Positions 33,643 through 41,916 of a stretch of 64,000 nucleotides of DNA are shown piece after piece. The stretch covers positions 248,001-312,000 of IMG/VR virus record IMGVR_UViG_3300021197_001489. The stretch is one strand, 5' to 3'. Source of the stretch: a virus. Numbering within the stretch: the first letter of the stretch is position 1; each line of letters starts with the position of its first letter. A model generated the notes under the pieces. That model was not told the DNA's origin. It ran no database searches and saw only the letters and a program-made list of their open reading frames with translations. The position numbers and the translations under genes are program-made.

Positions 33643-33981
33643 ATGGAATATACATTGTTTGAAACCATAGCAATCACTGGATTGGTGTTTACTTTGTACC
33701 TTCTGTACAAATGGTATCGCCATGCAGTACAACGTAACAAACATGCCGAAGCAGCCTTCAAAGAATTTGTTGAGCGCATTGTGCTTTGTAAAGTTGAGCA
33801 TGAAGACGGTGTATTTTATCTTTACAATGGCTTGAACAACGAATTTGTTACACAAGGTAAAACCAGTGCAGAAATTGAAAAGTTTATTAACAGCCACGAC
33901 AACAAGTTTTTTATGAACTGGGGTTTTGATGAAGAAATTGTTGAACAAGTTAAACGCATGGAAGCAGAATTTATTAAATGA
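33643..33981 (+). CDS. Single-span membrane protein
   Basis: A 112-residue protein with one N-terminal membrane helix (IAITGLVFTLYLLYKWYRH) and a cytoplasmic-type domain of ~80 residues (FVERIVLCKVEHEDGVFYLY; VTQGKTSAEIEKFINSH). ATAAAGGA precedes the start. The fold of the soluble part is alternating beta and helix; no family recognised. Overlaps the next start by four bases. Confidence 0.75.
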   Translation: MEYTLFETIAITGLVFTLYLLYKWYRHAVQRNKHAEAAFKEFVERIVLCKVEHEDGVFYLYNGLNNEFVTQGKTSAEIEKFINSHDNKFFMNWGFDEEIVEQVKRMEAEFIK

Positions 33982-34661
33982 TATTGTGTGTTGGTGATAG
34001 TTTTACCTATGGAAATGAGCTAGACGATCGCAATGACGCTTGGCCAAGTGTGCTTGATTCTATAACAGATTGTGCAGTTGTTCGTGTTGCCCGTCCAGGT
34101 GCAACCAATAGCTGGATTGCCAATAAAGTTGTGCAAAAAAGCATAGCATTAAAACCAGAAACAGTTATTGTTGCCTGGTCTAGCTCTGACCGATACGAGT
34201 TTTTTCTCAAAGAAGGTCATGAAAGTGAATGCTTCAACATAAATGACGGTAACAATATACCTTTTATTAAACAGTTATACTCAGAATATCACAATAGGAC
34301 TGGCAAGTTTATTGAATGGATTTTCCAAGCAATACTTGTACAAAACTTTTTAGAAAATTGTGGGATAAAATACCTGTTTGTAAATGCATTTGCAATTGAT
34401 GATATAATCGAGCAGAACAAAGGTAATCCTTATTTCAAAGAAATATTTTCCTATTTAAACACAGAACATTTTGTTGGCTGGCCCAATGAAAATTTTATCA
34501 CCTGGACCGCTGGTTTGCCATTGGGTCCAAAAGGTCATTTTCTAGAACAAGGACACCGAGTGGTTGCAGAAAAACTGCATTACCATCTTGGAGATATGCT
34601 AAAAGGAGAACAATATGCAAAGAGAAAGTCACTGGCAATACATGAAGCGTCGGATGCGTGA
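33978..34661 (+). CDS. SGNH/GDSL-type hydrolase-like protein
   Basis: A 227-residue protein beginning MILCVGDSFTYGNEL, with the block I nucleophile motif GDSFTYG, a block II Gly (RPGATNSW), and a C-terminal GHFLEQGHRVVAEKL that corresponds to the block V His. SGNH enzymes deacylate lipids or sugars. The catalytic acid two residues before the His is replaced in spacing (EQGH), so activity is uncertain. Overlaps both neighbours. Another SGNH-like protein lies at 41894 on the minus strand. Confidence 0.78.
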   Translation: MILCVGDSFTYGNELDDRNDAWPSVLDSITDCAVVRVARPGATNSWIANKVVQKSIALKPETVIVAWSSSDRYEFFLKEGHESECFNINDGNNIPFIKQLYSEYHNRTGKFIEWIFQAILVQNFLENCGIKYLFVNAFAIDDIIEQNKGNPYFKEIFSYLNTEHFVGWPNENFITWTAGLPLGPKGHFLEQGHRVVAEKLHYHLGDMLKGEQYAKRKSLAIHEASDA

Positions 34662-34809
34662 AGACACTGATAAACAGGGAATCTGTCCTGTAATGTCTCC
34701 GTGGGAAGCAGCAAGACGTATTCGCGCAATGGACCAACGTATTATAGAATTGGAGAATGCAGTTGCAGAGCTATGCGGAAGACAGCCTGAAAACAACAAT
34801 AAAGACTGA
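34615..34809 (+). CDS. Small charged hypothetical protein
   Basis: A 64-residue protein (MQRESHWQYMKRRMREDTDK start) with a C-terminal coiled coil (IRAMDQRIIELENAVAEL). Behind AAAAGGAG inside the preceding gene; overlap 47 bases. Function unknown. Confidence 0.65.
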   Translation: MQRESHWQYMKRRMREDTDKQGICPVMSPWEAARRIRAMDQRIIELENAVAELCGRQPENNNKD

Positions 34810-34828
34810 TTTAGCATTTCAGTTAACT

Positions 34829-34939
34829 ATGATATTGGCAAGTTGTATGATTGTGTTTACAACCACTAGTCTGGGTATGATTATTGGCGGCGGCAGCTGT
34901 CTTTATGCATTCCTTGCTTTTATTTTTGCGCCAAGATGA
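34829..34939 (+). CDS. 36-residue membrane peptide
   Basis: Starts MILASCMIVFTTTSLGMIIG and continues GGSCLYAFLAFIFAPR: almost entirely hydrophobic. No clear ribosome site, but its stop overlaps the next start (ATGATG), consistent with coupling. Confidence 0.4.
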   Translation: MILASCMIVFTTTSLGMIIGGGSCLYAFLAFIFAPR

Positions 34940-35112
34940 TGAACGATTTAAAACCCTATGATTATGTAGTTGTTTCAGTGACTGCGTGGATGATAATGAA
35001 CCATGTAAAAGTCATACTGATGTACGGACAAAATGGCTTGTTGACTGGCGCAGTAGGTATTTGGTTGTTTTGGACTATATTTAATTTGTATTCTAATTGG
35101 AGGGCGCGATAG
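34936..35112 (+). CDS. Small membrane protein
   Basis: A 58-residue protein with two hydrophobic stretches (VVVSVTAWMIMNHVKVIL; LLTGAVGIWLFWTIFNLY). Start overlaps the preceding stop, and its stop overlaps the next GTG start. Function unknown. Confidence 0.6.
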   Translation: MMNDLKPYDYVVVSVTAWMIMNHVKVILMYGQNGLLTGAVGIWLFWTIFNLYSNWRAR

Positions 35113-35549
35113 TGTTTGATTTATTTAAAAAAAGCAAACCAGCAGGCTTGTACTTTGCCTACGGTGCTAACATGTGCAAACGCAGTATGAGGCACCGTTG
35201 CCCAAATGCTAAACCAGTAAAAGCATTTTATTTGATTGGTTGGCGCTTGATGTTTAGCAACCATGCTACCATTGTTCCTGCAGCTCATAGCGCAGTGCCT
35301 GGATGTTTGTGGAGCATTACAGAAGACTGTGAAAAATCACTGGATGGTTTTGAGGGCTTTCCAGGGTATTATAGCAAAATTTGGTTGACACAACACGGTG
35401 AATCATTTATGGTATATGAAATGAACCCGCCACTGAATCCCAAGTATACACCAGATAACAGTTATGTTAATCTATTACAAGAAGGCTACAACGACTGGGA
35501 TCTTGATCCACAGTACCTGGATGACGCATTATACTATGAGCTCGGATAA
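35112..35549 (+). CDS. Gamma-glutamylcyclotransferase/AIG2-like protein
   Basis: A 145-residue protein with the family's N-terminal YFAYGANMCKRSM loop and the catalytic acid region LDGFEGFPGYY. GGCT-like enzymes cleave gamma-glutamyl amines or peptides to 5-oxoproline. GTG at 35112 is chosen as start because TTGGAGG lies seven bases upstream and the codon overlaps the preceding TAG stop. Phage relatives are known; role in infection unknown, possibly glutathione or gamma-glutamyl metabolism. Confidence 0.82.
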   Translation: MFDLFKKSKPAGLYFAYGANMCKRSMRHRCPNAKPVKAFYLIGWRLMFSNHATIVPAAHSAVPGCLWSITEDCEKSLDGFEGFPGYYSKIWLTQHGESFMVYEMNPPLNPKYTPDNSYVNLLQEGYNDWDLDPQYLDDALYYELG

Positions 35550-35787
35550 CACACTGTACAGTGAGTACATGAATCTTATTAAAACTGGAGAAGGTTTTTC
35601 GCATGCTATTGCCATTGAACGCAACAGCGGCGAAGTTGATTCGGTGATTTTGTGGTGCAAAACAAACTTTGAAGACACTTGGCGTTGGCAAATTTGTCGC
35701 AGTAGTTCGCCAAGGCAACCTGGGCACTACACATTTTTCTTTAATAATAATTCAGATTACATGGCTTTTGTGTTAAAATATGGTTGA
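35536..35787 (+). CDS. Small hypothetical protein
   Basis: An 83-residue protein (MSSDNTLYSEYMNLIKTGEG start) with a Trp/Arg-rich middle (FEDTWRWQICRSSSPRQPG). No good ribosome site at 35536; an in-frame ATG at 35569 is possible. It overlaps the preceding gene by 14 bases. Function unknown. Confidence 0.6.
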   Translation: MSSDNTLYSEYMNLIKTGEGFSHAIAIERNSGEVDSVILWCKTNFEDTWRWQICRSSSPRQPGHYTFFFNNNSDYMAFVLKYG

Positions 35788-35812
35788 CCTTTTTGTAAAT
35801 ATCGGTTATACT
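35784..35812 (+). promoter_or_regulatory. Early-type promoter
   Basis: TTGACC (35784-35789), 17-nt spacer, TATACT (35807-35812), followed by ATATATAACAGTTAG and AAAAAAGGAG. Overlaps the end of the preceding ORF. Confidence 0.82.
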
Positions 35813-35843
35813 ATATATAACAGTTAGAAAAAAGGAGAATGAT

Positions 35844-36050
35844 ATGGGAATGAGCTCATATGTTATGGATTGCGAAGAACAATTTATTGAAGCAGTAAGT
35901 GTTCGAATTGGGGACTGCGAACAGATTGAAGAACTTTATGAAGCACTAGTTAAAGATCGCTGCTTTCTTTATCTTAAGCATATGTGCGGTGCCGAACGCC
36001 AAGAATTAATTAGTGAACTTTGGGAAGAGTTTTGGTCTCGCTATGTCTAA
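35844..36050 (+). CDS. Early small acidic protein
   Basis: A 68-residue acidic helical protein with three Cys (DCEEQF, GDCEQIEEL, HMCGAERQEL). Directly behind an early promoter and AAAGGAG. Function unknown. Confidence 0.72.
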   Translation: MGMSSYVMDCEEQFIEAVSVRIGDCEQIEELYEALVKDRCFLYLKHMCGAERQELISELWEEFWSRYV

Positions 36051-36216
36051 GCACACCAAATATAAACATCCAGGAGGAGATAGTCCAGTGCAGTATGAAG
36101 CAAATTCACCATTGATGCAGGAAATGAAAAAACCGCCATTAAAATTTGTCAAAAATCAAAGTTATGGACTGAAAGCAATTAAGCGTAACACGCAGATTAG
36201 AAATCAATCACGCTAA
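36043..36216 (+). CDS. Small basic protein
   Basis: A 57-residue basic protein (MSKHTKYKHPGGDSPVQYEA start; KAIKRNTQIRNQSR end). It starts within the preceding gene (eight-base overlap) and ends in an overlap with the convergent oxygenase gene. Function unknown. Confidence 0.6.
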   Translation: MSKHTKYKHPGGDSPVQYEANSPLMQEMKKPPLKFVKNQSYGLKAIKRNTQIRNQSR

Positions 36217-36951
36217 GTTAAACACTGTGTCTGGGTTGCTGTTTGCTAGTATTTCTCTAGTACGTTCTGTTTTAAGTCCAGTCATCTGTAGCACTGCTCT
36301 TGGATGACTGCTTGCATTTGCTGTACAGTGTGGCACATTACTCCAATCAAACACATGCACTTCGCCCGCACGCCATTTATCATATATGCAATTGCCATAC
36401 ATATAAAAATGTCCTGGCTTCCAATCATCTAGCATAATAGTGATACGCACTATACGCTCTGGGTCTTCTGGACAACGATCCCACAGTTTGTCAATGTGCA
36501 TGTTAAACATCTGACCAGTCATCTGTATGTGTGCTTGCCACTTGACTAAACTAACACCATCACTGGTTAGCTGAAAGTAGTCCATCATTTTGTAAAGAGT
36601 TGGATAGTCTGACCAGTCTGCAAAACTATTTTTATTGGTAAGCATTATGCCTTTTGGATCACCGCCTGCTTGTGCAATGTCGTACTCTTCTTGGGACAGC
36701 ATGTCAGGATCTTTTTGCTTTTGAGCAAAATGTTTGCGAGTTGCCCAGTTTACAGGATGTGTTGCTTGTACAAGTCTATCACGTTCCTCACGCCAGTCTC
36801 CTTCAAATCTGCCAATTACGTTAAACCAATCGCCTGGACGATCCTCTACAGTGTCATCAAAATGATATTCACTGTGCCTAACAGTCCAATCCCAGCTGCT
36901 AGGATATAAATCTGGATTGTCTAGTTTTGTATTTTTATTCCAGTCTCTCAT
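36208..36951 (-). CDS. 2-oxoglutarate/Fe(II) oxygenase-like protein
   Basis: A 247-residue protein. The C-terminal half has the iron-binding HxD in FNMHIDKLWDR (~res 172), a cupin-type strand block (WKPGHFYMYGN, WRAGEVHVFDW), the distal His in NVPHCTANAS and the Arg in HPRAVLQMTG. This is the same block as in the protein at 23304. Such oxygenases hydroxylate amino acids, sugars or bases. It is the last gene of the minus-strand operon 36208-43942, sharing one base with the gene before it. Confidence 0.75.
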   Translation of the reverse strand: MRDWNKNTKLDNPDLYPSSWDWTVRHSEYHFDDTVEDRPGDWFNVIGRFEGDWREERDRLVQATHPVNWATRKHFAQKQKDPDMLSQEEYDIAQAGGDPKGIMLTNKNSFADWSDYPTLYKMMDYFQLTSDGVSLVKWQAHIQMTGQMFNMHIDKLWDRCPEDPERIVRITIMLDDWKPGHFYMYGNCIYDKWRAGEVHVFDWSNVPHCTANASSHPRAVLQMTGLKTERTREILANSNPDTVFNLA

Positions 36952-37325
36952 TATATGTCTCCTGCTGCTCGCAATACGTCTCGCATGTCTGTTGCACTGA
37001 TATTGTGTACTGTTTCTCCTAAGTTGTGTTTGGTAAAACTATAGCCAACATCACGTCCGTAACTGATATCAACGATGTTAGGTGCTTTCCATACAATATA
37101 ATGTTCAGTGTAATTGTATCCTGCTGCTTGCAAACCGTCTCTTATGCCGTGCCATACCTGCTCGTAATCAAATGGATTATCATTATCAATAGGCATTTCT
37201 CGGACCATTATTAGTACCTGTCCAGTTTTTTCTAATGCCTTAGCAAACAGTGCGGTGTGTCCATCATGCCATGGTTGAAACCTGCCAAGCATCTGTGTTG
37301 TGGGTTTGTTCCAATCAAACATCAC
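36951..37325 (-). CDS. Cytidylyltransferase-like nucleotidyltransferase
   Basis: A 124-residue protein with LGRFQPWHDGHTAL, the HxGH nucleotide-binding motif of the nucleotidyltransferase alpha/beta phosphodiesterase superfamily, and a C-terminal ISATDMRDVL corresponding to ISxTxxR. It would activate a small phosphorylated substrate (for example glycerol-, choline- or sugar-phosphate) with a nucleotide. Starts at 37325 or 37322. Neighbour of an APS-kinase-like gene in the operon. Confidence 0.82.
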   Translation of the reverse strand: MMFDWNKPTTQMLGRFQPWHDGHTALFAKALEKTGQVLIMVREMPIDNDNPFDYEQVWHGIRDGLQAAGYNYTEHYIVWKAPNIVDISYGRDVGYSFTKHNLGETVHNISATDMRDVLRAAGDI

Positions 37326-37510
37326 ATTGACTCAATGTGCTTGATTGTATCGATGCGTATAGTAACTTGCCTGTGCAAATCATCTACAATTGCGTGAACG
37401 TCTTTATCTTTACCGGGGCCTGCTTTAATTAATGCAGACTTTTGCTCAGTAATAAGTGCTAGTATTTCTTTTCTAAGTGCTTCAATTGCAACCTCTTGCC
37501 ACATTTCCAT
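37322..37510 (-). CDS. Small helical hypothetical protein
   Basis: A 62-residue helical protein (MEMWQEVAIEALRKEILALI start). Overlaps both neighbours by one to four bases. Possibly a subunit or adaptor of the adjacent enzymes, by position only. Confidence 0.7.
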   Translation of the reverse strand: MEMWQEVAIEALRKEILALITEQKSALIKAGPGKDKDVHAIVDDLHRQVTIRIDTIKHIESM

Positions 37511-37953
37511 TATAGTCTCTCCGTAGGTTTGTTTTGTTGTTTAAGCATGTAATTGGTGACAACCTTTGAAAGTTCTGTGTGCGTATCTTTAAACCAGGAT
37601 GATACGTGATAGTCGTAATAGTCTGGTTTTACAAATATGACATTTGTATCTTCGTATTGACTTTTTTTGATAGTATCCATCCACACTGTATAGTCAGCGT
37701 TAAACCAATCCCTAGCGAGCTGTGTGGGACAAACAAAATCTGCAACTGCAATTTTTCCTGCCATTACTACGCCATCTGCTAGATGACACATTCGCAAAGT
37801 TTGACGTAATCTTCCTTTTATACTGAAGTCCCAGTCATCGTATTGTGTTCGAACAGTATCTGCATTAAGCCATACGCCGCCTATCAGCTCGGCAAAAGGC
37901 TTAGCCAGTGTGCTTTTGCCGCTGCCCGGTAATCCACATATCAATATTTTCAT
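37510..37953 (-). CDS. APS-kinase-like P-loop kinase
   Basis: A 147-residue P-loop protein: Walker A GLPGSGKSTLA (res ~7-17), LNADTVR, then DFVCPTQLARDWF and VWMDTIKKSQYEDTNVIF. The order resembles adenylylsulfate kinase, which makes PAPS, the donor of sulfotransferases. Key Arg and CE.RD motifs of authentic CysC are altered, so a different small-molecule kinase is possible. Four sulfotransferase-like genes in the window make PAPS supply an attractive role. Confidence 0.72.
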   Translation of the reverse strand: MKILICGLPGSGKSTLAKPFAELIGGVWLNADTVRTQYDDWDFSIKGRLRQTLRMCHLADGVVMAGKIAVADFVCPTQLARDWFNADYTVWMDTIKKSQYEDTNVIFVKPDYYDYHVSSWFKDTHTELSKVVTNYMLKQQNKPTERL

Positions 37954-37971
37954 ATTCAGGCATATCCTTTG

Positions 37972-38649
37972 TTAGAATTTAGTATCTTTTTCAACATGCG
38001 GCTTACTTCCATCAATCATTGTACCTATGTCGTTTCTACGTCTGTCAAGCCAACTGTTTTCTACATAGTGTACATACTTTGCATTTGGATCTTTGTTTAG
38101 TATGTAATGCAGTTTTTCATTGCTGTAGTCAACTGGAATATCAAGTACACTATCTAAACTTTTTACATATTGATGTCTAAACATGTAAAGCAATTCAACA
38201 CTTAGAAAAGTGTGCTTGTATTCCATTAAGTCATCAATCTTATTTAAGTAGTTGTGTAAACTTTCTACACCTCTTTTACGCAGTTGATTTTGTGCAGTAA
38301 TGTTTTGGTCTCTGCCAATAATACCAACTTGTAAGTTGCCTTTTTCATTTAACCTGCGCAATACTTCTGCATAGTCAGGATACTTTGTTTGCCTTACGCC
38401 ATTACTATGATCTTTATCAACATAAGGACCACTAACACTTAGCACATAGTTTTCATGCTCTGTCCAGTCATAGGCGTCAATGTGTTCAGGCGTGTTCCAA
38501 ATATCTTTGTATGGAGCATTATCATGGTTTACCCAGTACTCACGCAACAGTTGATCCCAGCCATGCACATTGCTGTGCATGGATAAGACTTTGCTGAACA
38601 CATGGTTACCAGTGCCTTGTGGGCCACTTATAACTAGTATGTTTGCCAT
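37972..38649 (-). CDS. P-loop sulfotransferase-like protein
   Basis: A 225-residue protein with an N-terminal glycine-rich loop (LVISGPQGTGNHVFSKVLSM) and a later basic segment (IIGRDQNITAQNQL) that could bind the 3'-phosphate of PAPS. Fold resembles phage sulfotransferase-like proteins rather than kinases. Starts in overlap with the tctC stop (TAATG). Substrate unknown. Confidence 0.65.
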   Translation of the reverse strand: MANILVISGPQGTGNHVFSKVLSMHSNVHGWDQLLREYWVNHDNAPYKDIWNTPEHIDAYDWTEHENYVLSVSGPYVDKDHSNGVRQTKYPDYAEVLRRLNEKGNLQVGIIGRDQNITAQNQLRKRGVESLHNYLNKIDDLMEYKHTFLSVELLYMFRHQYVKSLDSVLDIPVDYSNEKLHYILNKDPNAKYVHYVENSWLDRRRNDIGTMIDGSKPHVEKDTKF

Positions 38650-39707
38650 TATTTTACCAACTCTGGCTTGAAGATTGATTTAAGACCAAATGCTTCTGTG
38701 TTGAACTTTACCAGTGTTTGCAGTGCATCAGCAGTTACAAACTTCATCAGTGTGTTTACTTGTGCATTGCCTGCATCACCTAGCATCCACTCATAGTTGC
38801 CAACTTTCTTTTGAATCTTCTTGATTGACTCAGGATTGGTTGACACCTTTTCAAGTGCTGCCACAAGTTTTGCTCTATTAGGATTGCCTTTGTTTACCCA
38901 CAATGCTTTTTGTAATCCATCTCGGAAACTTTTTACCAGCTTGTATGCATCTGCTAGATCGCCTTTTGGGTCTGCTTTGTACAGGGCAGAAAATTGTGTT
39001 TCCATTTGAATGCCTGGATAGTTTGGATCATCTGCGTGGGTACCGTCTGGCTGTAGAATGCCATGATGGAACCATAAACGTGCTTCACCTTTGTCAATTA
39101 CTGGCTGTACATGCTTTTTGAATGAAGCAGGATTTTCACGAGTGCCATTGAGTTCGCCACGCTTGAATGCAAGACGTCTTTCGTTGCCCTTCATTCCTTT
39201 AATCCAGTTTACCTTTTCGTTGAAGCAACCAACGTATGCTTCTGTGCTAGGTAAATTACCACACTTTAGCAGTGTCATTGCGATACCTTCAGGAACTTTA
39301 CCGCCGCCTCCTGAGAAACTTGTTCTGTCAGCATTGGGATTATGATCGCCATGTACTGCTGTAATAATGTTAAGGTTCATTAGTCCAACTGAATCATAGT
39401 CAGCATAGTTGTAATCCACTGCTTCTTGTAAGAAACTTACACCGTTGCCGCCGTTGGATACCATAATAGTTTTGTCATCAAAACGCAGTTCATTGTGGAA
39501 CTTGTTAAAGCCTGGAATATCCCTTGCACCACGGATGTGCTTGAGAATAATTTTTTCATCCAAGTATTTTTCCATCTCAGTGGCCACAATCTGTGCCCAC
39601 TGACTTGTACCGCCGCCTGGCTTCTGTGGTACAATCATTGTGTAATCAGCAACTGCTGATGTTGTAAAACCTAGCATCAGTGCTAGTGATAATAAAAGTT
39701 TACGCAT
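38649..39707 (-). CDS. tctC: Tripartite tricarboxylate transporter, periplasmic binding protein
   Basis: A 352-residue TctC/BugT-type solute-binding protein. Signal peptide MRKLLLSLALMLGFTTSAVA precedes DYTMIVPQKPGGGTSQWAQI, the conserved 'P..PGGG.D' ligand loop, and the C-terminal ~60 residues have the family's helical repeats (FRDGLQKALWVNKGNPNRAK). In bacteria TctC binds citrate or other carboxylates in the periplasm and hands them to TctA/TctB. Start overlaps the tctA 3' end by eight bases with GGAAG upstream. An organic-acid binding protein is unusual for a phage. Confidence 0.85.
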   Translation of the reverse strand: MRKLLLSLALMLGFTTSAVADYTMIVPQKPGGGTSQWAQIVATEMEKYLDEKIILKHIRGARDIPGFNKFHNELRFDDKTIMVSNGGNGVSFLQEAVDYNYADYDSVGLMNLNIITAVHGDHNPNADRTSFSGGGGKVPEGIAMTLLKCGNLPSTEAYVGCFNEKVNWIKGMKGNERRLAFKRGELNGTRENPASFKKHVQPVIDKGEARLWFHHGILQPDGTHADDPNYPGIQMETQFSALYKADPKGDLADAYKLVKSFRDGLQKALWVNKGNPNRAKLVAALEKVSTNPESIKKIQKKVGNYEWMLGDAGNAQVNTLMKFVTADALQTLVKFNTEAFGLKSIFKPELVK

Positions 39708-41139
39708 AATCTATTCTTCCTTTTCTCATAATGCTGTATACAAATATTCCAATAATACACACAATTAGTGACATGAATATTGGACGTGTGATTAATGTTT
39801 CCACAGTGTAAAGTCCTGTGATCTGAAATGTTAATCCTTCAACTTTTTCTGCCAGTATGTAACCGATTAACATAGCAGGTCTGCTAAACTTGTAGTGTCG
39901 CATTGTAAATCCTATTACAGAAAATACTGCTAACATTGCAAGGTCTTCCCAACCGCCTGTGTACTGCATTGAAGTAAAAATAATCAATCCTAGTAGCACA
40001 GGAAAATAATATTTGTATGGAACTGCGGCCAGTTTACTAATTGGCTTGATTAAAACCATACAAATCAGTGCAACTACAACTGTGGCACCTAAAAAGCCAA
40101 ATGTCATACTTGCAAATAATTCTGTGTCTTCTGCAATATCTGGCGTGCCCAGTTCGATGCCCAAGTACATAAACAGGCTCATCAATATAGCTGCAAACTT
40201 TGCACCTGGTATGCCAAATATAACTGTGGTAATCATTGATGTTGCCTTTTGTGCATTGTTAGCACCCTCAGGTCCTATCACACCCTTGATGTTGCCATTG
40301 CCAAACTTTTCTTTGGGATTACTGGCAACTGCTTGTCCATACGCCATCCAGTCTGCCATTTGCCCACCTAGTCCAGGCAACAAGCCAATGAACGCACCTA
40401 TAAAGCCACCGCGCAAAGCAAGCCATCTGTTCTCCCAACTTGCTTTCATGCCTGCCCATAGCTCACCATCGCGTATTTCACTGTCAGCAGTGCTGTGCTT
40501 TAAAAACAGCCCTCGTGTTAGTTCAGGAACAGCAAACAGTCCTGCGGCAACTGCCATTATCTGTATACCATCTTCTAAGTAGAACCAATATTGTGCGCCG
40601 AATCTGGCTGCATTATTATCTGGGTTGACACCTACCATGCCTACAAAGATTCCAAAAGCAATAGCAAGGATGGTGCGGAACCAAAACTGGTTGGTTAAAA
40701 ATCCCACAGTGACAAATGCCATTAAAACAAAAGCCCACAGTTCAGGCACACCCAGTATATAGATTAAATTGGTATACCATGGCAACAATAAAAATACCAA
40801 ACACCCCCAAAGCAAACCGTTTACAGTTGATGTTGTTACTGCGGCACTGATAGCATAGCCTGCTCTGCCACGTTGGGCTAGTGGAAAGCCATCAACCATG
40901 GTAGCGGCTGCACTGTTAGCACCGGGTATGCCTAGCAGTATTGCAGTGAAACTGTCACCTGTTGTGCTTGCAGCAACTACTGCCATAAGGAATATTACTC
41001 CCATATATGGCTCGTGTGCAAAGTAGCTAATAAATCCAAACAGTGCAACCAAACCTGTTGTTGCCCCTGCACTGGGAATAATGCCTATAATTAGGCCATA
41101 AAATACTCCGCCGAGCAGATATGTAATCATCTCGATCAT
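39700..41139 (-). CDS. tctA: Tripartite tricarboxylate transporter, large membrane subunit
   Basis: A 479-residue TctA-type permease with about ten to twelve membrane helices. Two repeated Gly/Pro signatures typical of TctA are present: LLGIPGANSAAATMVDGFPL with GRAGYAI (~res 67-95) and VIGPEGANNAQKATSMITTV with FGIPGAKFAA (~res 288-320), plus GLLPGLGGQMADWMAYG. It would carry the carboxylate across the inner membrane. The small subunit TctB is not encoded nearby, so the host TctB, or none, must serve. Slightly shorter than bacterial TctA (~500). Confidence 0.9.
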   Translation of the reverse strand: MIEMITYLLGGVFYGLIIGIIPSAGATTGLVALFGFISYFAHEPYMGVIFLMAVVAASTTGDSFTAILLGIPGANSAAATMVDGFPLAQRGRAGYAISAAVTTSTVNGLLWGCLVFLLLPWYTNLIYILGVPELWAFVLMAFVTVGFLTNQFWFRTILAIAFGIFVGMVGVNPDNNAARFGAQYWFYLEDGIQIMAVAAGLFAVPELTRGLFLKHSTADSEIRDGELWAGMKASWENRWLALRGGFIGAFIGLLPGLGGQMADWMAYGQAVASNPKEKFGNGNIKGVIGPEGANNAQKATSMITTVIFGIPGAKFAAILMSLFMYLGIELGTPDIAEDTELFASMTFGFLGATVVVALICMVLIKPISKLAAVPYKYYFPVLLGLIIFTSMQYTGGWEDLAMLAVFSVIGFTMRHYKFSRPAMLIGYILAEKVEGLTFQITGLYTVETLITRPIFMSLIVCIIGIFVYSIMRKGRIDYA

Positions 41140-41186
41140 ACCGAATCCACCGCCAAAAAGCAGTGCCTTTAAAAAGTTAGGGGGTA

Positions 41187-41225
41187 TTACAAGCGAACTC
41201 TTTTACATTCAGGCGTTGCTTGTAA
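41187..41225. other. Inverted repeat upstream of tctA
   Basis: TTACAAGC (41187-41194) and GCTTGTAA (41218-41225), an 8-bp perfect inverted repeat with a 23-base spacer, in the only sizeable gap (97 bases) of the minus-strand operon. It could be an mRNA hairpin that sets tctA expression or an operator; no T-run follows on the minus strand. Confidence 0.5.
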
Positions 41226-41235
41226 GTGTATGCTT

Positions 41236-41916
41236 TTACTTAGTACGCCAAACAAAGTACAGTCGATTTTTATGACTGTCAGTTCTAATATCCAGTATGT
41301 CGACGCCAAGTTGATCGGCACAGTTTACAATAAAGTTAGCGTCCCAAGGATAAAAACTAATCCATGTTGACTCATCTCTATCATGTGGCAAACCTGGATT
41401 AGCACGGAAAAATATTACTGCGCCTGGATTGCATAAACTTACTGCATGTTCAAGTTCAGCAAATATTTTTGAAGTTGATCCAAAGTTGATTGAACCCAAT
41501 GCCATCATTGCGTCATACTTTTCACCTGGATGGTAGTCTAACAACTTAACACAAATATCAGCTGAATCGTTATATGGATCAATGCCAATGAGATTGTGTA
41601 TTTTTCCTTTAAACTCGTGATATCCGCAACCAATGTCTAGCACCTTACGTGGCCTTAGTTGGTTTACTTCGTCAATCAATGCAGGTCCTGAATATTTAAA
41701 TCTTTTAATATGTCCTTGCCATACATTGCGAAAGTAATTGTCCAAGACTAGATCATCAATCTTGTCTACTAATTCACCAATGTTGGTATAACTTACGTCT
41801 TCAACGTCTACATTGAATGTACCACGAATTGCTTGCCGTAGCGTTTCTGGCTTGCGCAGTAGCTTGGGTGAAACATGTATCATGTTTTCCAGTTTATTGA
41901 GTATTTTGTGATTCAT
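41236..41916 (-). CDS. SAM-dependent methyltransferase-like protein
   Basis: A 226-residue protein with motif I RKVLDIGCGYHEF (~res 88-100), acidic strand end LIGIDPYND and motif IV-like YDAMMALGSINFG. N-terminal ~80 residues are helical. Methylates an unknown, probably sugar or lipid, substrate. It overlaps the SGNH gene upstream by 23 bases. Confidence 0.82.
   Translation of the reverse strand: MNHKILNKLENMIHVSPKLLRKPETLRQAIRGTFNVDVEDVSYTNIGELVDKIDDLVLDNYFRNVWQGHIKRFKYSGPALIDEVNQLRPRKVLDIGCGYHEFKGKIHNLIGIDPYNDSADICVKLLDYHPGEKYDAMMALGSINFGSTSKIFAELEHAVSLCNPGAVIFFRANPGLPHDRDESTWISFYPWDANFIVNCADQLGVDILDIRTDSHKNRLYFVWRTK

Noticed and set aside
33460-33948. 162-residue minus-strand ORF
   Set aside because: Overlaps a well-supported membrane gene and the hairpin element; no ribosome site and odd composition.
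40013-40582. 189-residue plus-strand ORF
   Set aside because: Antisense of tctA, which has membrane helices and family signatures.
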